Shown here: piece after piece, positions 1-6,471 of the stretch
Numbering within the stretch: the stretch's first letter is position 1
How the letters are laid out: each line of letters begins with the position of its first letter
Program-made: the position numbers and the translations under genes
NCBI GenBank assembly: GCA_017430945.1
Contig: JAFRMB010000031.1
Span: 1 to 9,810, forward strand
DNA: 9,810 nt
Origin: Clostridia bacterium
GTDB taxonomy: Bacteria > Bacillota_A > Clostridia > Christensenellales > Aristaeellaceae
Reading direction: 5' to 3'
Notes under the pieces: generated by a model
What the model saw: only the letters and a program-made list of their open reading frames with translations
The model's database searches: none
What the model was told of the DNA's origin: nothing

Positions 1-102
1 GTCCGCCCGAACCGCCTCCAAGGTGCCCGCTTCGGAGTGGTTGCGCACGAATACGGAGTACATCACCTGGTTTCTGAGGTCCTTCTTCGTCTCAATCGCC
101 AT
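1..102 (-). CDS. Probable GH13 alpha-amylase family enzyme, N-terminal fragment
   Basis: Reading leftward from an ATG at 102-100, 34 codons run to the edge without a stop. The peptide starts MAIETKKDLRNQVMYSVFVR and continues NHSEAGTLEAVRAD. The block NQVMYSVFVRNHSEAGT followed by EAVRAD resembles the first strand and helix of the GH13 (alpha-amylase) barrel, where similar proteins read 'YSVYVRNHTEEGT' before a conserved 'LDRIRALGTD' stretch. If so, it acts on alpha-glucans as a cytoplasmic enzyme, since no signal peptide is present. A GAGG Shine-Dalgarno lies 8 nt before the ATG, and an extended -10 promoter lies about 37 bp upstream. No catalytic residue falls within the visible part, so the family call rests on N-terminal resemblance recalled from known members. 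The gene continues outside the window. Confidence 0.6.
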   Translation of the reverse strand, partial: MAIETKKDLRNQVMYSVFVRNHSEAGTLEAVRAD

Positions 103-138
103 GGTTTGCGCCTCGCTTTACCTGATTTTGTCGGATTC

Positions 139-167
139 ATGATAGCATAGACCGCGTCGGAAATCAA
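139..167 (-). promoter_or_regulatory. Sigma-A-type promoter for the GH13 gene
   Basis: On the minus strand, TTGATT (167-162) is followed after 17 bp by TATCAT (144-139). A TG one base upstream of the hexamer makes it an extended -10. Predicted transcription starts near base 132, giving a leader of about 30 nt before the ATG at 102. Confidence 0.6.
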
Positions 168-175
168 TCTCTGTC

Positions 176-257
176 GCTGCGCAGAAGGCGCAGCTTTGCA
201 GGAACGCGGAAGATTGCCCGCATCCGTCTTCCGGCTCGCCCGATTTCCCGCAATCTT
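176..257. other. Cluster of inverted repeats between divergent promoters
   Basis: Three inverted repeats sit between the leftward GH13 promoter and the rightward mgtE-leader promoter. They are GCTGCGC-5 nt-GCGCAGC (176-194), CGGAAGA-13 nt-TCTTCCG (207-233) and AAGATTGC-32 nt-GCAATCTT (210-217 with 250-257). The last two share bases and exclude one another. The first ends only 8 bp upstream of the GH13 -35 hexamer, a position suited to a regulator. The third is followed on the plus strand by TTCATTT, so it could be a terminator remnant. No specific regulator can be named. Confidence 0.3.
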
Positions 258-271
258 TTCATTTCGACCTG

Positions 272-300
272 TTGACAAACGCGGATGCTTGCTCTAAAAT
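272..300 (+). promoter_or_regulatory. Strong promoter of the M-box/mgtE transcript
   Basis: A perfect TTGACA (272-277) is separated by exactly 17 bp from TAAAAT (295-300), which matches 5 of 6 consensus bases. Transcription should begin near base 307, immediately 5' of the M-box aptamer. This fits strong initiation controlled afterwards by attenuation. Confidence 0.8.
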
Positions 301-306
301 AGGAAT

Positions 307-548
307 GGAAAATCCGGTAAGTAAGGCTACCGCAGGGATATGGATTGCTGCCGCGAAGTGGTGGAGACACCATCAGATGGTTGAACAGGCGATATCGAAG
401 CACAAGGTACCGTCTAACGCAATTTCACGCGTGGCCCGCCTCGAATCCTTGGTGAAAGGCGCGCCATCCCCGCGAGGCTGGGGATAACTTCACCGACGGC
501 GAAGTTGCCTTGCCCTGCGAAGCTGAAGCTCGAACGGTGCGAATGAAT
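307..548 (+). promoter_or_regulatory. M-box (ykoK-type) magnesium-sensing riboswitch aptamer
   Basis: The RNA senses Mg2+ and controls the downstream mgtE. Conserved M-box segments appear in order: GTAAGTAAGGCTACC (317-331), GGGATATGGATTGCTGCC (335-352), GAGACACCATCAGATGG (364-380), TTGAACAGG (381-389), ATATCGAAG (392-400), ACAAGGTA (402-409), then GAAGCTGAAGCTCG (519-532) near the 3' end. These parallel the Bacillus ykoK leader blocks GGTGAGGCT, GCTGCTGCC, AGAGACGCCAATGGG, AACAG, ATCGA, AAGGTG and GCTAAAGCTC. The stretch from about 411 to 518 is longer than the equivalent I recall in ykoK. It holds nested hairpins: GGTGAA/TTCACC (451-456 with 489-494) enclosing ATCCCC/GGGGAT (466-471 with 480-485). 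By family knowledge, Mg2+-bound aptamer promotes the terminator at 559-598. The exact helix boundaries are my estimate. Confidence 0.88.
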
Positions 549-558
549 CCCGCGTATC

Positions 559-598
559 ATCATCCGCGTCCGTTTGGGCGCGGATGATTTCTCTTGTT
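559..598 (+). terminator. Intrinsic terminator, expression platform of the M-box
   Basis: A perfect 10-bp stem, ATCATCCGCG (559-568) with CGCGGATGAT (579-588), closes a 10-nt loop and is followed by TTCTCTTGTT. A competing antiterminator is visible. Bases 539-546 (GCGAATGA), at the 3' end of the aptamer, can pair with 560-567 (TCATCCGC) in seven Watson-Crick pairs with one A-C mismatch, which removes the 5' half of the terminator. High Mg2+ should favour termination and low Mg2+ read-through into mgtE. The antiterminator is inferred. Confidence 0.82.
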
Positions 599-633
599 GC
601 CCATTCAAATCCAGTATGATCGAGGTGAACGAA

Positions 634-708
634 ATGGACGCTGGCAGTAGATGCGACACACAGGCGGACAATTATCCCGGCGGTTCGGCGTCCGTTTTTG
701 TTCGTTGA
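634..708 (+). CDS. Possible 24-residue leader ORF between terminator and mgtE
   Basis: An ATG at 634 preceded by GAGGTGA (622-628), 5 nt before the start, opens 24 codons ending in TGA at 706-708. The peptide begins MDAGSRCDTQ and ends ASVFVR. It lies after the riboswitch terminator, so it would be translated only on read-through transcripts. The ribosome binding site is good, but the peptide is short, matches nothing I recognise and could be chance. The rest of the 599-838 leader shows no other gene. A weak hairpin, CGGAC (665-669) with GTCCG (690-694) followed by five T, overlaps the ORF and could be a secondary pause or terminator. Confidence 0.22.
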   Translation: MDAGSRCDTQADNYPGGSASVFVR

Positions 709-838
709 CCCATCCGGATAGTTCCCCTCCGCAGTGTCACAACGCCTGCCATAATTGCTGACGGCCCGCGCCGTCGACGGGAAAGCCGCGCGCCATGCCC
801 AGGCCTTCCCTTGAAATGCAATGATTGGAGGAAATCCC

Positions 839-2233
839 ATGAAGGAGAGGACGGAAATTCTCGAGGAAACCTTCCGCAAATTGGTGGAAGAAAAGAAGTT
901 TTCATCGTTGCGCGACCTGATGTCGACCATGTATCCCGCGGACATCGCCAGCATCCTGGGCGATCTGCCCATGGAGATGCAGCCGGCACTGTTCCGGCTG
1001 CTGCCCAAGGACCTGGCGGCGGATACCTTCGTCGAGATGGACGGCGATGAGAAGGAGGGGCTCATCAAGAGCTTCTCCGACAATGAATTGAAGGCCGTGC
1101 TGGACGAGCTGTACATGGACGACACCGTCGACCTGATCGAGGAGATGCCCGCAGGCCTGGTGCGCCGACTCATGCAGCAGGCCGACGCCGACACGCGCAA
1201 GCGCATCAACGAGATCCTGAAGTACCCGGACGACTCGGCCGGCTCGGTCATGACCACCGAGTTCGTCTCCCTGCGGCCGGAGATGACCGCCGCCGACGCC
1301 ATCGCGCTGATCCGCGCCACCGGCGTGGACAAGGAGACCATCAACACCTGCTACGTCACCGACGACAAGTATCACCTGATGGGCACGGTCACCATCCGCG
1401 CCCTGATCCTCGCCAAGCCCGACGAGCGCTGCGAAAACCTGATGGCGCCCTCGGTCATCAGCGTCACCACCCAGGACGACCAGGAGACCGCCGTGCAGAC
1501 CATGTCGAAGTACGACTTCTCCTCGCTGCCCGTCGTGGACACCGAGGGCCGCCTGGTGGGCATCATCACCGTCGACGACGCCATGGACATCATGGAGGAG
1601 GAGGCCACGGAGGACATCGCGAAGATGGCCGCCATCACGCCGTCCGACAAGCCGTACCTGAAGACCAGCGTGTTCGAGATCTGGAAGAACCGCATCCCGT
1701 GGCTGCTGCTGCTGATGGTCTCCGCCACGTTCACCGGCATCGTCATCACGCGCGCGCAGGACGCGCTGAAGCTCTTCCCGATGCTGATTGCCTACATCCC
1801 CATGATGATGGACACCGGCGGCAACTCGGGCTCGCAGGCCTCGGTCACCGTCATCCGCGCGCTGTCGCTGGGCGAGGTGGAGTTCGCCGATCTGTTCCAG
1901 GTCGTGTGGAAGGAATTCCGCGTGGCGATCATGTGCGGCGCCACGCTGACCGCCGCCAACTTCGTCAAGCTCATGCTGCTGGACAAGCTGTCCGCGCCCG
2001 TGGCGCTCACGGTGTGCGTGACCATGCTGTGCACCATCGTGATCGCGAAGATGGTGGGCTGCACGCTGCCGATGCTGGCCAAGAAGGCCGGCCTCGACCC
2101 GGCCGTGATGGCCAGCCCGTTCATCACCACCATCGTGGACATGCTGAGCCTGCTCATCTACTTCTCGTTCGCGACGATGATCCTGCACATCGGATATGGG
2201 TGCGCGACGATTATCGGGGGCCGCCTCGTTTGA
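839..2233 (+). CDS. mgtE: MgtE-family magnesium transporter/channel
   Basis: 464-residue inner-membrane Mg2+ channel of the MgtE/SLC41 family, close to the usual length of about 450. The start at 839 (MKERTEILEE) is chosen over an in-frame ATG at 821 because GGAGGA (827-832) lies 6 nt before it. Residues about 20-135 form the helical MgtE N domain (PADIASIL, LPKDLAADTF, DDTVDLIEEMP). Two CBS domains follow at about 138-200 and 202-260 (second: FSSLPVVDTEGRLVGIITVDD), the cytosolic Mg2+ sensors that close the pore at high Mg2+. The C-terminal half holds five membrane helices at about 285-305, 311-330, 361-381, 386-411 and 424-450. It carries the family signature GGNSGSQ (327-333) and Asp434 in the last helix (TIVDMLSLLIYF), the counterpart of the pore Mg2+-site Asp of Thermus MgtE. 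Expression is controlled by the upstream M-box. The last residues, GGRLV, are encoded inside the terminator stem. Confidence 0.96.
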   Translation: MKERTEILEETFRKLVEEKKFSSLRDLMSTMYPADIASILGDLPMEMQPALFRLLPKDLAADTFVEMDGDEKEGLIKSFSDNELKAVLDELYMDDTVDLIEEMPAGLVRRLMQQADADTRKRINEILKYPDDSAGSVMTTEFVSLRPEMTAADAIALIRATGVDKETINTCYVTDDKYHLMGTVTIRALILAKPDERCENLMAPSVISVTTQDDQETAVQTMSKYDFSSLPVVDTEGRLVGIITVDDAMDIMEEEATEDIAKMAAITPSDKPYLKTSVFEIWKNRIPWLLLLMVSATFTGIVITRAQDALKLFPMLIAYIPMMMDTGGNSGSQASVTVIRALSLGEVEFADLFQVVWKEFRVAIMCGATLTAANFVKLMLLDKLSAPVALTVCVTMLCTIVIAKMVGCTLPMLAKKAGLDPAVMASPFITTIVDMLSLLIYFSFATMILHIGYGCATIIGGRLV

Positions 2234-2256
2234 GGCGGCCCCCGGTCGTTTTATTT
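2213..2256 (+). terminator. mgtE intrinsic terminator overlapping the stop codon
   Basis: GGGGGCCGCCTC (2216-2227) pairs perfectly with GAGGCGGCCCCC (2232-2243) across a GTTT loop. Pairing can extend outward to 2213/2246, giving about 15 bp with one wobble, and TTTTATTT follows at 2249-2256. The mgtE TGA (2231-2233) falls at the loop/stem edge, so the last five sense codons form the 5' arm. On the minus strand no T-tract follows the hairpin, so a clear terminator for the converging gene (stop at 2297-2295) is not seen. Confidence 0.9.
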
Positions 2257-2294
2257 GGGACTTACGGGCGCTCGGACCCGGGATGCGCCGGATG

Positions 2295-5200
2295 TCAAAA
2301 GATACAGCATCCTCCGTCAAAGAACGCCAGCTTGTTCAGCGCGATCAGATCCAACTCGTCGAAGTTTAAGCCCAACCATTCATACTCGGCGACGTGGAAG
2401 TTCCTGGGATTGAACGTGAGCTTGAACGTGCCATAGGAACGGCCCTTCGGCTTCTTCGTGAACTTGATCTTTTTGAATTCCTTCTTGGCGATCTCATGAC
2501 TTTCACGATAATAAAACGCACAATAAATGAACGATGTCCAGTTCCGCTGCTTGACGATGTCATGATCCGTGCCGTTGACGGCGTAAAACTCGGCGATCAG
2601 CTTGCTGCTGCTGACCAACTCCAGCGACTTGAGATAGATAAGGCTATCTCCCTCAAGATTCGAGATGTCCGCCTTGCTGGGCTTGCCGGCGACGGTGATC
2701 TTGTTTTTGACCACCCTCACCGTCCTCGTCGCCTTGACGCCGTTGAACGTCTTCAGCGTGATCTTCGCCTTGCCGGGCTTCTTGCCAAACGCGCAGCAAT
2801 CGTATTTGATGGAAGCGACGCTCTTCTTTCCGCTCGTGAACTTCATGTGCATGTAGTCATACTCATACCCGTCGAACGAGCATTCCAACAGTTTGGAAGT
2901 CCGCTTGCTGATATTCCCGGGATCAGCGATGTACGCCTTCTTCGGCGCCGGCTGTACTTTGAACCTTTGGCGCACCGCCTCGCCGTTGTAAGCCGTGCAA
3001 ATGACGTCCGCCTGCCCCAGGCCGACGAAGCTGATCTTCTTACCTGTGACCTTCAGCACGCGTTCGTCGGAGGAATGCACGGTGTAGCCGCCGCCATAGC
3101 CCTCATCGTACTCCAACCGCGCGTTCGCGTAGTCGCCCTTCGCCACTTTGATCACGGACATCTCTTCGGGGTCGCTCCTGTCATACCATCCGCTGCCCAT
3201 GTCGTATGACAGCGCGATGCCCATATGACCGTCGTCCGGCGCTTCGAGCACATTGACGGTCACCCACGGCGTCCACTTGCCGTTGTAGGCCTTCGCCCTG
3301 ATCCGCGCGGTGCCGGCATTGATCGCCGTCAAATACGGGTAAGAATACTCCAGCACTTCACCGCTGCCATTATCGACCTCCACGTCATCGACGCTCGCGT
3401 AGGCGCACGTGTTCGACTTCGCGGTGACCTCACGGGATTCCCCAACGCCCATCGTGAACGGCGCAACCACCGTGAACTTCTTCGCGGCCTTCTTGACCGT
3501 CACGTTGAGGCGCCCCTTGATGCCTGCGGTGGAGATCGCCGTAAGGGTGGCCTTGCCCGCCTTGACGCCCTTCGCCCGCCATTGGCCGTCCTCGCCCTGG
3601 TATACCTTCGCGACCTTCTTGTTCGACGACTGGATCTGCCACACGTCTTCAGCGTCCGGCAGCTGCACCGGATCCAGAAGGACTTCATCACCCACAGCGA
3701 GCGTCGCGCTCTCCGCGCCGAGGCGGACCTCGCGCACCGTGAGTTCACAGACCGCGGCCTTGCCATTGTAGGTGGTCGCGGTGATCGTCGTCCGCCCACC
3801 GCCGACGCCCTTGACCACACCGTTCGCGTCCACTGTGGCGATCAATGTATCCCCGGAGATGTAGGTCATGGGGCTGTAGCCGTCCGCGGGCCCCGCCGTC
3901 AGCGTCACGCGCCCGCCCTTCAGGATCGACGCCTCCCCCGGCAGGATCCATGCGCCGGTGGGCGGTGCGGCAACGGTGAACGCGAGTGTCGAGGACAGCC
4001 CGTTTGAGGTCGTGGCCGTGATCTCCGCTTCGCCGACGCCGGCGGCAGTGACCACGCCATGCCCGTCCACGGTCAGCGCTGCTTCGTCGCTGCTTGCGTA
4101 GCTGACCTCGGCGTACGTGCCCTTGTTGAACGTACAGACCGTCTGCACGCTGTCGCCCACGCTCAGCTGCGTGCGCGGCGAGGTCAGCACGACCGTCTTC
4201 GGCAGCGCACACACGGTGACCGCGCAGATCGCCGAGACCTTGTCCGCCTTCACGGTGATCTTCGCAGTGCCCGCCTTCTTCGCGATGATCACGCCCTCGG
4301 CGTTCACCGTGGCGACCTTCTTGTTGGAGGTACTGAAGGTGATCGCCGGCTCGGCCCTCACCGGCGCGTAGGTGTAGCCCAGCGCCAAGGTATCGCCCGG
4401 GTTCAGCTTCACCGCCTTCGGATCGACCTCGACGCGTTTTGCCGTGAGGATCTCGTGGGAGACCTTGTATCTTTTGCAGTATTCATGTGCCGGAGAATTC
4501 ACGTACACCGTCACATGTCCGGACAGCGTCTTCCCGTTGCCGTATGTATCCTCGATCTCCGTCCCCTTCGGGATAAGCAAGTCTGTGATGGCATCACATT
4601 CCCAAAATGCCATTGTCCCTATGTTTTGCAGGCTGTCTGGCAGTATGACTGTCTTCAGTCCGATGAGACCGATGAACGCATATTTCCCGATGCTCGTCAC
4701 GCCCTCCGGGATCTCGATCGAGACCACCTCGCTACCGGCAATGAACAGATTATGGCTAAAGTAGCATGGATTGGCCTCATTATCGCCAAATGTGATCGCC
4801 AGCCACGCTTCCAAGCTGGGTATATGCACAGATGCCAGATTTGCGCAATCTCGGAACGCGCCGTGAGAGATCCTCGTCATGCTGGCCGGGATCTTCACGT
4901 CAGCCAGACTGCTGCAAAAGGCGAATGCATGTCTCTGGATGCTCGTCACGCCCTCAGAGATCGTCACGCTCGTTAGGCTGCTACACCAAGAAAACGCACT
5001 GTCGCCAATGCTCGTCACACTCGACGGGATCGTCACGCTCGTCAAGCTTTTGCAGTATGCGAACGCAGATTCCCCGATGTTCGTTACGCCCTCAGGGATC
5101 GTCACGTTCGTCAGTTTACTACAAAAATAGAATGTCCTGTTCAAGATGTCTGTCACGCTCGACGGGATCGTCACGCTCGTCAGGCTGCGGCAGGACTCGA

Positions 5201-6431
5201 ACACACCACCGCCCATGCTCGTCACGCTAGATGGGATCTCCACGCTCGTCAGGCTATCGCATTCTCTGAACGCACAACCCCCAATACTCGTCACACTTGA
5301 TGGGATCTCCACGCTCGCAAGATCTCTGCAATTGTTGAACGCATAAGCTCCAATGCTCGTCACGCCCTGCCCGATCACCACGCTCTTGATCGAACTGTAA
5401 TATCTCAGCCAGGCGCTCATCGAGTTGTATGTAAAACCATCCATCGCGCCGCTACCGCTGATGGACAGCACGCCGTCGGCGTCCAGCGTCCAGGACAGAC
5501 TGCCCCATGTGCCGCTATACTTGATGTCGCCTGCCAGCATCGGCGGCGCGGCAAACACATGGGCGGCTTCGCTGGCCGCGGTCAGTTCGCCGTCGGTCAC
5601 GACGCAGCGGAAGGCCACGCCCGCCTCGGTGGCCGCGTCCGCGATATAAAGGCTGTCCTCCGTCCCGTCCGGAAGGTCCGTCCACGTTGCGGCCTCGTCG
5701 TTCTCGTCCAGCCGCTGCCAGCGATAGCTGAGCTCGCCCGCGCCGGTGTATTCGCAGCGCACCTGAAGCGTCGCCGTGCCGTCCCAGTCGGCGTCGGCGT
5801 CGTCGACAAAGGCGGTCAGCGTCGCGCCGACGCCGTCCGTCTGTTCGTCCCCATCCTCTGTTTCATCCGCTCCGTCGGCGTCCCCGCCGGGCGCGTCTTC
5901 GTCTTCATCGGGCGCATCGCCGTCCCCGGCCGCGGGATCGCTCGGCCCGTCCCCTGCCGGCGCGTCCGCATCGGCCGGCGCGCCGGCGCCTTCATCATCC
6001 ACCGCACCGCCGTCGGCCGCCTCAGGCGCGTCACCCGCGACGATCTCAGGCGCGTCCGCGTCTTCCGGTTCGTCTGCGCCTTCATCATTGACCGCATCGC
6101 CGTCCGCCGCCGCAGGCACGTCGCCCGCGACGATCTCCGGCGCGTCCGCGTCTTCCGGTTCGGACTCACCATCATCCGCCGCGCCGTCCGCGGTCTCAGC
6201 CGGCGCGTCATCCGGGTCCGCGTCCGGCTCGCCCGCCTCCGGATCGTCGTCGCCGCCGGCCAGCTCGAGCAGGCCGGCCTCGGGCACGTCCGCCTCGGTG
6301 AGCCCGGCCGCGATCGGCGCTTCCTCAACGATGTCCCCCGCGCTTTCGGGCTGCTCCGCATAGACCGCGACGCTGCCGGTCAGCAGGGCCACGGCCATCA
6401 GCAGGGCCAGGATGCGCTTCAGTGCTTTCAT
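2295..6431 (-). CDS. Secreted BspA-type LRR / Big_2 repeat surface protein
   Basis: 1378-residue exported modular protein, probably an adhesin or glycan/host-binding protein (inferred). The start at 6431 is chosen over an in-frame ATG at 6452 because GGAGG (6444-6440) lies 8 nt upstream and gives a clean signal peptide, MKALKRILALLMAVALLTGS, with likely cleavage after AVYA (residue 25). Residues about 57-200 are an Asp/Glu/Ala/Gly/Pro linker with a 30-residue tandem duplication (91-150). Residues 202-294 look Ig-like (YRWQRLDENDEAATWTDL). The LRR cap is at 301-347 and about 12 BspA/LRR_5 repeats of 23 residues follow at 348-657 (LTSVTIPSSVTSIGDSAF type), with the usual island near 540-570. 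About seven Big_2-like domains occupy 661-1242 (FSTSNKKVATVNAEGV). Residues 1243-1378 are an unassigned, probably beta-rich module ending GGCCIF. There is no LPXTG, SLH, lipobox or choline-binding motif, so cell retention is unexplained. It is converged upon by mgtE and has its own promoter. Confidence 0.93.
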   Translation of the reverse strand: MKALKRILALLMAVALLTGSVAVYAEQPESAGDIVEEAPIAAGLTEADVPEAGLLELAGGDDDPEAGEPDADPDDAPAETADGAADDGESEPEDADAPEIVAGDVPAAADGDAVNDEGADEPEDADAPEIVAGDAPEAADGGAVDDEGAGAPADADAPAGDGPSDPAAGDGDAPDEDEDAPGGDADGADETEDGDEQTDGVGATLTAFVDDADADWDGTATLQVRCEYTGAGELSYRWQRLDENDEAATWTDLPDGTEDSLYIADAATEAGVAFRCVVTDGELTAASEAAHVFAAPPMLAGDIKYSGTWGSLSWTLDADGVLSISGSGAMDGFTYNSMSAWLRYYSSIKSVVIGQGVTSIGAYAFNNCRDLASVEIPSSVTSIGGCAFRECDSLTSVEIPSSVTSMGGGVFESCRSLTSVTIPSSVTDILNRTFYFCSKLTNVTIPEGVTNIGESAFAYCKSLTSVTIPSSVTSIGDSAFSWCSSLTSVTISEGVTSIQRHAFAFCSSLADVKIPASMTRISHGAFRDCANLASVHIPSLEAWLAITFGDNEANPCYFSHNLFIAGSEVVSIEIPEGVTSIGKYAFIGLIGLKTVILPDSLQNIGTMAFWECDAITDLLIPKGTEIEDTYGNGKTLSGHVTVYVNSPAHEYCKRYKVSHEILTAKRVEVDPKAVKLNPGDTLALGYTYAPVRAEPAITFSTSNKKVATVNAEGVIIAKKAGTAKITVKADKVSAICAVTVCALPKTVVLTSPRTQLSVGDSVQTVCTFNKGTYAEVSYASSDEAALTVDGHGVVTAAGVGEAEITATTSNGLSSTLAFTVAAPPTGAWILPGEASILKGGRVTLTAGPADGYSPMTYISGDTLIATVDANGVVKGVGGGRTTITATTYNGKAAVCELTVREVRLGAESATLAVGDEVLLDPVQLPDAEDVWQIQSSNKKVAKVYQGEDGQWRAKGVKAGKATLTAISTAGIKGRLNVTVKKAAKKFTVVAPFTMGVGESREVTAKSNTCAYASVDDVEVDNGSGEVLEYSYPYLTAINAGTARIRAKAYNGKWTPWVTVNVLEAPDDGHMGIALSYDMGSGWYDRSDPEEMSVIKVAKGDYANARLEYDEGYGGGYTVHSSDERVLKVTGKKISFVGLGQADVICTAYNGEAVRQRFKVQPAPKKAYIADPGNISKRTSKLLECSFDGYEYDYMHMKFTSGKKSVASIKYDCCAFGKKPGKAKITLKTFNGVKATRTVRVVKNKITVAGKPSKADISNLEGDSLIYLKSLELVSSSKLIAEFYAVNGTDHDIVKQRNWTSFIYCAFYYRESHEIAKKEFKKIKFTKKPKGRSYGTFKLTFNPRNFHVAEYEWLGLNFDELDLIALNKLAFFDGGCCIF
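2706..4451 (-). repeat. Seven tandem Big_2-like (bacterial Ig) domains
   Basis: Residues 661-1242 repeat a unit of about 75-90 residues with the Big_2 pattern: a Gly-Asp turn near the start (LNPGDTLAL, LSVGDSVQT, LAVGDEVLL), a central S-S/N-x-x-VA-V strand (SNKKVATVN, SNKKVAKVY) and a closing GxA-x-I-T-AxxxNG stretch (TTITATTYNG, ARIRAKAYNG, ADVICTAYNG). Units 6 and 7 (about 1063-1242) are more diverged. Such domains usually act as stalks or binding modules on the cell surface. Confidence 0.8.
4461..5390 (-). repeat. BspA-type LRR array, 69-bp DNA periodicity
   Basis: Residues 348-657 contain about 12 leucine-rich repeats of 23 residues, so the DNA has a 69-bp period. Conservation extends to the nucleotide level: on the plus strand GGGATCGTCACGCTCGTCA recurs near 5026 and 5165, and GGGATCTCCACGCTCG near 5234 and 5303. 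Repeats 2-7 are most alike, while the last units (residues 571-657) are more diverged. The near-identity of neighbouring units suggests recent duplication or homogenisation. Confidence 0.88.
5982..6161 (-). repeat. 90-bp tandem duplication in the acidic linker
   Basis: Residues 91-120 and 121-150 are two 30-residue copies starting EPEDADAPEIVAGD, with few differences, encoded by 6161-6072 and 6071-5982. The plus-strand text GGCGCGTCCGCGTCTTCCGG occurs once per copy, 90 bp apart. A degenerate third unit, APADADAPAGD, follows. The unit is strongly acidic and probably unstructured. Confidence 0.88.
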
Positions 6432-6471
6432 TTCAAAGACCTCCGTGGACATGACATAACAGTTCTATTAT

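Noticed and set aside
592..620. Possible internal promoter after the riboswitch terminator (TATGAT at 615-620)
   Set aside because: The only -35-like sequence (TTGTTG, 594-599) is weak and the spacer is 15 bp, too short; the strong promoter at 272-300 explains transcription.
821..838. Upstream in-frame ATG as the mgtE start
   Set aside because: The GGAGGA at 827-832 lies inside that extension and is ideally placed for the ATG at 839.
2241..2294. Terminator for the leftward LRR gene
   Set aside because: Only a 5-bp GGCGC/GCGCC hairpin without a T-tract is present on the minus strand, and the mgtE hairpin also lacks a T-tract in that direction.
902..2320. Long minus-strand open frame (about 470 codons) opposite mgtE
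   Set aside because: Its translation is rich in His, Asp, Gly and Arg with no recognisable motif, as expected from the complement of a GC-rich gene. The opposite strand encodes a full, motif-complete MgtE.
4890..5390. Regular 69-bp repeats considered as a CRISPR or satellite array
   Set aside because: The repeats stay in one reading frame and encode 23-residue BspA-type LRR units, with no unique spacers.
6432..6452. Upstream in-frame ATG (6452) as the start of the LRR protein
   Set aside because: No Shine-Dalgarno precedes it. GGAGG lies inside the extension, 8 nt before the ATG at 6431, and the signal peptide begins cleanly there.
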